Source: Acanthochlamys bracteata (lineage: Eukaryota > Streptophyta > Magnoliopsida > Pandanales > Velloziaceae). Taken from it: DNA of 64,000 bases. The stretch is taken from contig CM034128.1 in assembly GCA_019914995.1 (NCBI GenBank), positions 1,552,501 to 1,616,500 on the forward strand, in the 5' to 3' direction. This document shows positions 56,901 to 64,000 of this stretch, one piece after another (the first letter of the stretch is position 1; every line of letters begins with the position of its first letter). The notes beneath the pieces are model-generated. The model was not told the origin of the DNA and did not search any database. It worked only from the letters and a program-made list of their open reading frames with translations. The position numbers and the translations under genes were made by a program.

Positions 56901-59900
56901 TATTAAGATGCATCTTACTGCAGCATTTGAATTTCCCTTTTCGTTTTAGGCAGTTGTCCTGTTATGGGTGTGCAGGGGCTACATCTAATCAAGGTTAATT
57001 CTGAAGCATCTTTCCTCAAATGTAGTTTGATTAGAAATCTTTTTGACTATTATCATTAACTAGTTTATACTAGCAGGTATACTGTCCATGTGGCATAGGT
57101 TGATTTCTTTATCATTGACAACATGTTTTGAGTTAATTTTAATTTCTTGATTCCTTCCTCTCTTTTCAATGATTTTCTCTCAAAGGTTCGACCTAAACCT
57201 AAGGATGCTTTTAAGTATTATAGAAAAATAATGGATATCTATGATCTACTATCTTTCTCCTCTTTTTCCATTATGTTCTATATAGGGAAGATAGATTTGG
57301 GGCATTTTTGAATGAAAATTTAGCTAAAATGGTGAGTTATATTGACATCTATCAAGACTTCAAAACAGTAGGATCAGATTTCTACTGATTGATTTGGCAT
57401 TCAGGTACAACTATTACAACTTTGGCTTTGAAATTCTAAGACCAAAATGGTTGAAGTCATTTGTTTTATGATTTCAGTATTTCGAATATTGGAGAAATTT
57501 CTGAAGTTTCATCAAACCCCTGTTTTGGTTGTAGGAAATTTCAGTTATCCTAAATTATTTTGGACAGACAAACCCCTAAATTTTTTGTTTAGCCAGATTG
57601 GAAACTAGAAGATTTTGGCATTTCAAAATAATTTTGGAAATTTTTTGAACTTCTCCATTCCATAGACAAGGCAATTTAGTGTACATGTGTAATTTATGCA
57701 TGTGAAGATAGAGGCTTGTTGAAACATCAGTTTTCCAATATGGCTAGGCATAATATTTAGGAATCTATCCAAAATGATTTTGTTCGTGCAAATGTTTTCC
57801 TAGTCAAAGCAGAATCTTTGGGAATATGTCTGAAATGACTTCATTCAGCTGAAAGGCATAGCACATGTTGTCACTTGTTTTGAAATGGAACGAACATTCT
57901 ATTAGCTGATTTTGAGATCAGTAGAATTTCAAAGAAGCCAACTGAAATAGGGCTAGGGCTCAACATCCCTTTCTTTCATTCATCAAAACAGGGCCCTGGT
58001 TGGTGTCGGGTTGGGATTGAGAAATGGAAGTAAACAAAAGAGAGATATTGATAGATGTCTATTAAACTGACTATTTTCCACTTAATTTTAATCGCTTTTT
58101 TTTTCTCTAAATGCCCTTGAGATAAAGAAATAGGAGACTATGAGTCAGAGCACAATGATTGAATAGATTTAGATATATGTTGTTTCTTCTCCAACTTTCA
58201 AAAACTTCCATTGGATTTAGCTTTGGGAGGAAGATCCTGAAGAGAGAAGATTCAATTAAAAGGATGTAACATTAAAGGTGGAGTAGATTGATCGAAGACA
58301 TTATGAAGCTTTATCCTAGTTCTGTAACTTCTGTTGCTTTCATTTCTCATTTTCTCTGACCACTTTGTAATTGAACTATGTACTGATTTGTCATATTGGG
58401 GGTTATATATATATATATATATATATATTTATTTATTTATTTTACTAGAACAAGGTGGTTTAGGATTTAGAGTCACATCTTAGTTGGATGCATGTTTAGT
58501 TAAGCTACCATCCTAGTAAAGTTTCTTAAACCTTGATGGTCACATGAGCAATTAGTGATTCTAATTCAAGTATTTTAGCAAGATTAAAATGCCAATCTGA
58601 ATACAGTTTCCATTCTGAGTATTTTAGACTGATACATTTATCTTCCTAATGCAATTCTGTTAATAATATTTTCTTTCCAAGAGTAGTTCGTTCTAATACC
58701 TGCTATTCTTTCTTTCTGTCTTTCTTTCTTTTTTTGGTCACAAAATGCAGTCTAAAAGAACTGAGGACTTGTCCAAGCTTTCGGATTTTGTTGAAGACAT
58801 TGATGAGGAACATAATCACAGAATACAAGGTCAGTGTCGCTGCAGTGACTTGAAATACTCTTTAGAGAACAGTATTCTGGTCATAGTGGAAATGATGTTG
58901 CAGTACCTATTGTTTGCTTCCTTCTTCAGGAAGTACTAGAGGAAGTTTCTGTCCTTCTCTGTCAAGTCAAGTTAGTTCTTTGAAGAATGACTCAACAGAA
59001 TGTAAATTGTATCAGAATAACCCAGAGACAGCAAGGAGTTTGCAAAGTTCAACATCTATATCAGAAACTATTACATCGTTGGTGAATGAGGACCATTGGT
59101 GCATTGAGGTTAACTTGGAATCTGATGTTGCAGCTTCTAGATGCCTGAGTGATGCAAAAGAAGAGCTCCAGGAAGAATCTTGTGCTAGGAATTCACTGGA
59201 GGCTAAAAGCCATAAAAGTAATTGTTGTCCCGGAACTCTTATTTCAAGTATAATCCAGGATGAAAATCTTCATGTCTCATACAATGTTATTCAGAATCAG
59301 CTCATTCCGTCACCCTGTTCTATTGAGATAAAAACCAACTCTTCTGAAGAAAATCATATCAACAAGTTCGAAGGAACTCCATATCGACCTATGTGCTGTA
59401 CCTTACCTGATTCTCCTTTACCAAATGTTTGCGGGATAACTCAATGCAACTTAGAAGGGAATAGCATGCAGTTTGGGGAATTTTTGGAAGGAAGCAATTC
59501 TCCAGGGAATGCAACGGTAAACACCTTGCCTACTGATGATGCAGTTTATGCTGAATTTTTGCCTCTCTCTTCACATGCTGAAAATGTTAGCAGCATCAGG
59601 ATCCCTGGCTCAAGTGAAGGTTCACCTGCAAGGCAAGATTGTACTTGCACTCTGAAAGCTAGTGCTCTCAAAGATGAAAAATTGTACTGTGAAAGCAGTT
59701 CTCACCATGAAAAAGCCAGTTCAGCCATTGATCAGGTGTCATGGTATCATGAAGTGCATTCCAATGAAATGAAGATACCTGAAGTCAGTCATCAAAATTT
59801 TAGTGCATGCGTGAAGGAGGAAGCTTTAGAACACGGCTTATTCAGCTCGTGCAGAATCCATTCTCTTGGCCCTATGGGGTCTGATGCATCAGAAGCTGTC

Positions 59901-62900
59901 ATCAAACAGGAAGTCATCGATGAGTTCTTCTCAGATGATATAGATGACATTCCACTAAAAAGAAGGATGAAGGTGCTGTCTTCCGCTTATACCTGTAATC
60001 TGTTTCCTGGAAACAGCATGGAACTCTCACAGGTTGCATCAAGTAGTTTCCGATCTGATTCTTTGAATTCTAGAACCAAGCAATTCTTGCTCCGAAGGAA
60101 GAGGAAACGAACAATGACGTAAGATCCTTGCAGTATTCAGAAAGTTTTGAACTAGTAATACCTTTGCTAACTTTGTACAAATATATGACAGAGATTCCGT
60201 GGAGACAGCACTGGAGGAAGATGCACCGGGACTTCTGCAGGTATTTTTGTCCCTAAGTAGGTCCGACCTTGTACTTTTGGAATGTTAGATGAAAATGGTT
60301 TCTACACAGATTCTTTTGGATAAAGGGATCACTGTTGATGAGATAAAGCTTTATGATGATGAGGAAGATGATGAAGTGATGGAAGTTTCTAACAGTAAAG
60401 ACAATTTTGAAGAACTTGAAACAGTGATAAGTAAGGTACAAAACTGAGCATGTGTCGATGTCTTAGTTTTATTTTTTAAATCTTCTTATATTAGTCATTC
60501 AATCAGGTATTTTGGATACATCAGTCATTCTTTTTCTGGTGGACTTGGGTCATGTGTTCTCACAAATGCCATAATGCGCATGCTACAAAAGTTTGATTGT
60601 TTCGATATACTGGGTCTATGGTGCAATGTGATAAGGTGGTATTTAAGAGGATATCACTATAGGATTCAAGAACAGTTGCTAAAAGCCTAAAACATGCTAC
60701 TTTCTTGTGGTTAAAGAGGAAAGGTGCTGTCGTATGTTTTGCATAGTAGAATAAATTGGAACTTAAAAGTGAAGTTATGTTGATAATTTCATTTCCTTGC
60801 TTTTTACATTGGACAGTTCAGTGCAGCAAATTCTTGAAGTAGCAACAAGTCTGTAGGACAAGTGTGGCAGAGAGAATTCTGTGGTGGCTGTGTGGAGACA
60901 CTTGGATATACAGCAATACTAAATATTTGCATTTAAGAGAAAGTTTGTATAACCCTTGTAGAGTATATAGAGGATAAGAAGAGGGAAATTGGTTTGAAGT
61001 TATTTATGCATTTGAAAATGGAGATACGCGCTTGAAACATTGAAAATCGTAATCGAGAACATCTTAGTACAAACTTTAAGGAACAGTGACGATGTTATTG
61101 AATATATGGTTTTCAAGAGACAGCAATGGCATACAAGACTCCAATAGTGATTAACTCAGTGGATGCTTTTTGGGCTATGAGGATATCCCCTTGCTTAGTA
61201 CAAAATTGGGGATAAAGTTTTCCCTGAAAAGAAGGCCCCTCCGTGAGATTAAGGCTTGTTCTTCCTGTACCAGTAATAAACTTCTCTGTTCGAAATCGTT
61301 GATATCTAAAAAATGATAGGCTCTAATGATGTAATAAATCTGAATGTATAAAACTTCACTCATTACTTGCTTGTGGAAGGATAAATGCGCAGCTTAGCCC
61401 TAGTAAGTGGCAAATTAATATCCTTATGTGCACAGTTGACATTCACATAACAACAGCATTCATTACAGTAGTAAGGCAAGGTGCACATGCTGCATGTTGC
61501 TTGTGCAGACATGGCGTTAATGTTCAATCTTCTTGTGCTCAACATATTAATGCTACCCATGACAATCACAGATTTAAATTGAGTTCACTGGTTAAAATTA
61601 AAACTGCACGTCATTATGTACTCTGTGATAGTTGCAAGAAAGCCTCGACCATATATATGCTCTCAGATGTATTGATGTGTTTTCAGATACTATATTGGAA
61701 GGTGCACCATATAGTTGCATCTGCGTAGTTTTAACCACTTGTAATGGATTCATATAGTTCTGTATGTCAATCTCATTATTGGATCAATTTTAGGTGCCCT
61801 ATGATGATTCGTGTGGTTGTACATTTTTGGAATTTGACAATCTAATTGTTGAACTTTTTTGTGTGTTGTTATTGACCTTTGTGCCGATGTTATCTATCCC
61901 CTTCCAATTCTTCACTAGTAAAAGCAGGGCTTTTCAGTAGAATTAAGCAATATAAAACAGAAAAACTACAGTAAATTCCCAAAGCTCATCATGACAACAC
62001 TGCTTAGGAGTTGAGCAACCTGATTCATATTTGCAAATACTGGCGTGAACATCCACTCTCTATGATTTAATTACGAGATATCATACAATGAAGGCTAGGT
62101 CCTCTGACACCATGAAAACTTTTCTTTGATAAGATCTTCGTGTTCTTTGATTTATCTGGAATGTATTTTTCTGATGTACTTTTCTTCGCTAACCTTCCTG
62201 GCACTCTTTGTTTACACTCATATGCAGTTATTTTCTGAGCGACAGTCTCTTTTTAAGATTATTTCTTCACCACGTAATGTCAAGGGATCAAAAGCTGTTT
62301 ACTGCTTGGCATGCTTGATTTCACTTGTAGAGCAGGTAAGGACTCAATTCACTAGCCTTAGTTCTATGATTTAAGCTCTACAGAGAACAAGTTTGTTGCA
62401 ATTGTTGTCTAAGTCTATGTAATTGCCATCTTAAACATGTAGTCCCGCTATCTTCAATTTCGAGGAAGTCCAGTTGAGTGGGGATGGTCTAGAGAGCTCC
62501 AGTCTTTTATTTTTGTTTTTCGTAGTCATAACAGGTTTGGCTTTGTCTAGAATGCACTGTTGAGAGTTACTGTCATCTAGTATATTAAGCTTTTAAAACA
62601 TGCACACTTTCTTCAATGCAGAATTGTTTTAGAACGTCCAGAATATGGCTATGCGACATATTTTTTTGAGCTTGTGGAGTCCTTACCAATTGATTGGCAA
62701 GTCAGGCGGTTGGTAGCAGCTTTGAAGCTTTCCAGCTGCAGTAGAGTCAACCTTATTGAAAACCGGCCACTATTGGTGAGTCCTGGTAATCGTTTTTGGC
62801 TGATAAATTGGTTGGTACGCAAGTAGATCTTTCATTGTATGTTTTACTTGTGATTATTTCCTAAAAAGTGCAAGCTATTCAGAATGCACTTATGATGCCG

Positions 62901-63476
62901 TTCTTGAGGGACCATCTATCAAGAGTATCTGGAAGAAGATGCAAAGTTCAGTAGTTGAAAATAGACTGCCTTCTTTGAATTGGAAAATATGCTATATCAA
63001 AGGAGATTTTTTAGCATTGCTATTATGTGAATGTGTCTGTAAGATGGGTTCCAGCGCCTCTTCAAAGTGTGAAGATGTTGGGACCTTTTTGCTTACATTG
63101 CAGATGATTGAATATAGCAGAACTATATCTTATTCGAATTATTTCCATTGTGAAGGTTGGTCAAGATTTGACAGAGGGGGAAGCACAAGTTCTGGAATCA
63201 TATGGTTGGAGTCGTAATACTGGCCTTGGGAGGATGCTCAACTACTGTGGTAGGGTTGTGCATGACAGGAAGAATGAAAGCTATAGCTCAGAGTGGGGTT
63301 TTAAGATAGGGAAGTTGCTGATGGCTGGACATGACGGTGGTCGAATTGTATTACCCAGCATACCTGAAAAAGTTGCAGCATATATCAGAAGCAATACCCA
63401 GGAAATTAAGACGGAGACTTGTAACACTCTCCCAAATGCAGAGTGTCATATATCTCAAATTAAGTTAGAAACTTGA
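53969..63476 (+). CDS. NAC-domain transcription factor, SOG1-like, with long C-terminal extension
   Basis: Eleven exons: 53969-54064, 55723-55894, 55974-56425, 58751-58829, 58930-60118, 60192-60240, 60310-60435, 62228-62335, 62443-62534, 62622-62775, 63156-63476. All join in phase and give about 945 residues. The NAC domain begins FPGLPRGVKFDPSDEDLVWH and continues LPGVKQDGSVSYFFHRR, ICWQGIGKKIEV, KKLVLYS, TDWVMHQYNV and ISKIFYQQ, the SOG1-type variant. A Ser-rich middle contains a KxE motif (VIKQEVIDEF) and a basic RRKRKR patch that may be a nuclear signal. The conserved C-terminal part runs from EEDAPGLLQILLDKGITVDE through ERPEYGYATYFFELVESLP to EGEAQVLESYGW; its function is unknown to me. 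SOG1 itself is the DNA-damage master regulator, but that role should not be assumed. Exon 1 is the least certain: it fits by phase only, across a 1.66-kb intron. Intron 7 is 1.8 kb. Confidence 0.88.
58404..58428. repeat. (AT)n microsatellite in NAC-gene intron 3
   Basis: About 12 AT units followed by ATTT tetranucleotide repeats, within the intron between exons 3 and 4 of the NAC gene. Confidence 0.95.
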
Positions 63477-64000
63477 TTTTCTGGCTATAGTTTCAGCTGT
63501 GTTCTGGAACTTGCAGAAAGAATTTAGCATTAGAATTGGAATTAAATTGGCAGTATGTAGATTTCAAATTCCCGCTCTTTGATCAATATCTAAAGTGGCT
63601 TCAAGGCCATTGCATTGTTGGAAACTTGGAACTTAGTTGTAACGTGTCAAACTGATGTTTGTAACATTGGTCAGAGGACACCATACTCATATCTTGCATG
63701 AAAAAGGTATCCTACCATATCATCAACAAGAGAAGCTTCAAACAAACTGGGACAGTGACAACTATGTAAGAGTTGTTTTTTGAGGAACCACGTTTTGTAT
63801 CTTTTTTATGAAATATACTGAGATCCTTTGTTTTATTGGACATCAGGGGGGACTGGGGAGGAGCGTCAGCATCTGCACAGCATTGAGAGAGCAGTGCAGA
63901 GGTTACTGTTCAATTGAAGGTAAATAAAATTTCTAGTTATGTTCGAAAGTATAGATACAAATCTGAGACTAAACGGCCAGACTGGTCCGGTATAATGACC
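63477..64000. other. 3' UTR and flank of the NAC gene
   Basis: AT-rich non-coding sequence following the stop at 63474-63476. No further gene is recognisable before the window ends. Confidence 0.5.

Noticed and set aside
61363..61728. Overlapping frames on both strands in the large NAC intron 7
   Set aside because: Neither shows codon bias, splice context or family similarity, and the exons on either side join in phase without them.

Overview
This is a window of nuclear DNA from a flowering plant, almost certainly a eudicot. It is about two-thirds A+T, with multi-exon genes whose introns are nearly all GT-AG, plant-only families (LEAFY, RD20-type caleosin, an SOG1-like NAC protein, a PMEI-domain protein, MA3-repeat MRF) and many short AT-rich inverted-repeat transposons. 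I cannot name the species. Gene models were built by hand from splice sites, reading phase and remembered family sequence; no search was run.

Layout. 2.0-2.4 kb: a BAP31-like ER membrane protein (-). 4.2-13.8 kb: a tandem segmental duplication giving two caleosin/peroxygenase genes (-). The units are separated by a degenerate tandem-repeat array and have been altered independently by MITE insertions. Copy 1 is intact except that its ATG start reads CTG. 13.8-17.1 kb: a ubiquitin E2 variant (UEV1/MMZ-type, -), whose last codons are included in the duplication and whose first intron carries a miniature LTR retroelement. 17.8-21.2 kb: a RanBP2-zinc-finger protein of the VAR3/OZ organelle family (+) behind an unusually ATG-free upstream exon. 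21.75-23.4 kb: a Nudix hydrolase (-). 25.5-29.5 kb: PDCD2 (+). 30.7-31.0 kb: a small unrecognised protein (-).

31-36.8 kb is gene-poor; it holds MITE-like elements and a possible minus-strand noncoding or leader transcript. 36.9-41.1 kb: a four-MA3-domain MRF-type translation regulator (+). 41.9-42.5 kb: a PMEI-domain protein (-). 43.0-45.0 kb: the floral meristem regulator LEAFY (-), with an oddly divergent N-terminal oligomerisation domain. 46.7-53.1 kb: an LRR protein resembling the plant STK11-interacting-protein family (-). Its first five exons are open, but its 3' half has decayed into recognisable exon relics with stops and frameshifts. 54.0-63.5 kb: an eleven-exon NAC protein (+) with an SOG1-like NAC domain and a long C-terminal extension.

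These are unrelated housekeeping and developmental genes; nothing indicates an operon-like or biosynthetic cluster. I found no convincing undescribed biological system. The most informative observations are the lost caleosin start codon, the truncated LRR gene with its relic exons, the divergent LEAFY oligomerisation domain, the ATG-free leader of the zinc-finger gene, and the duplication with its array and filled/empty transposon sites.
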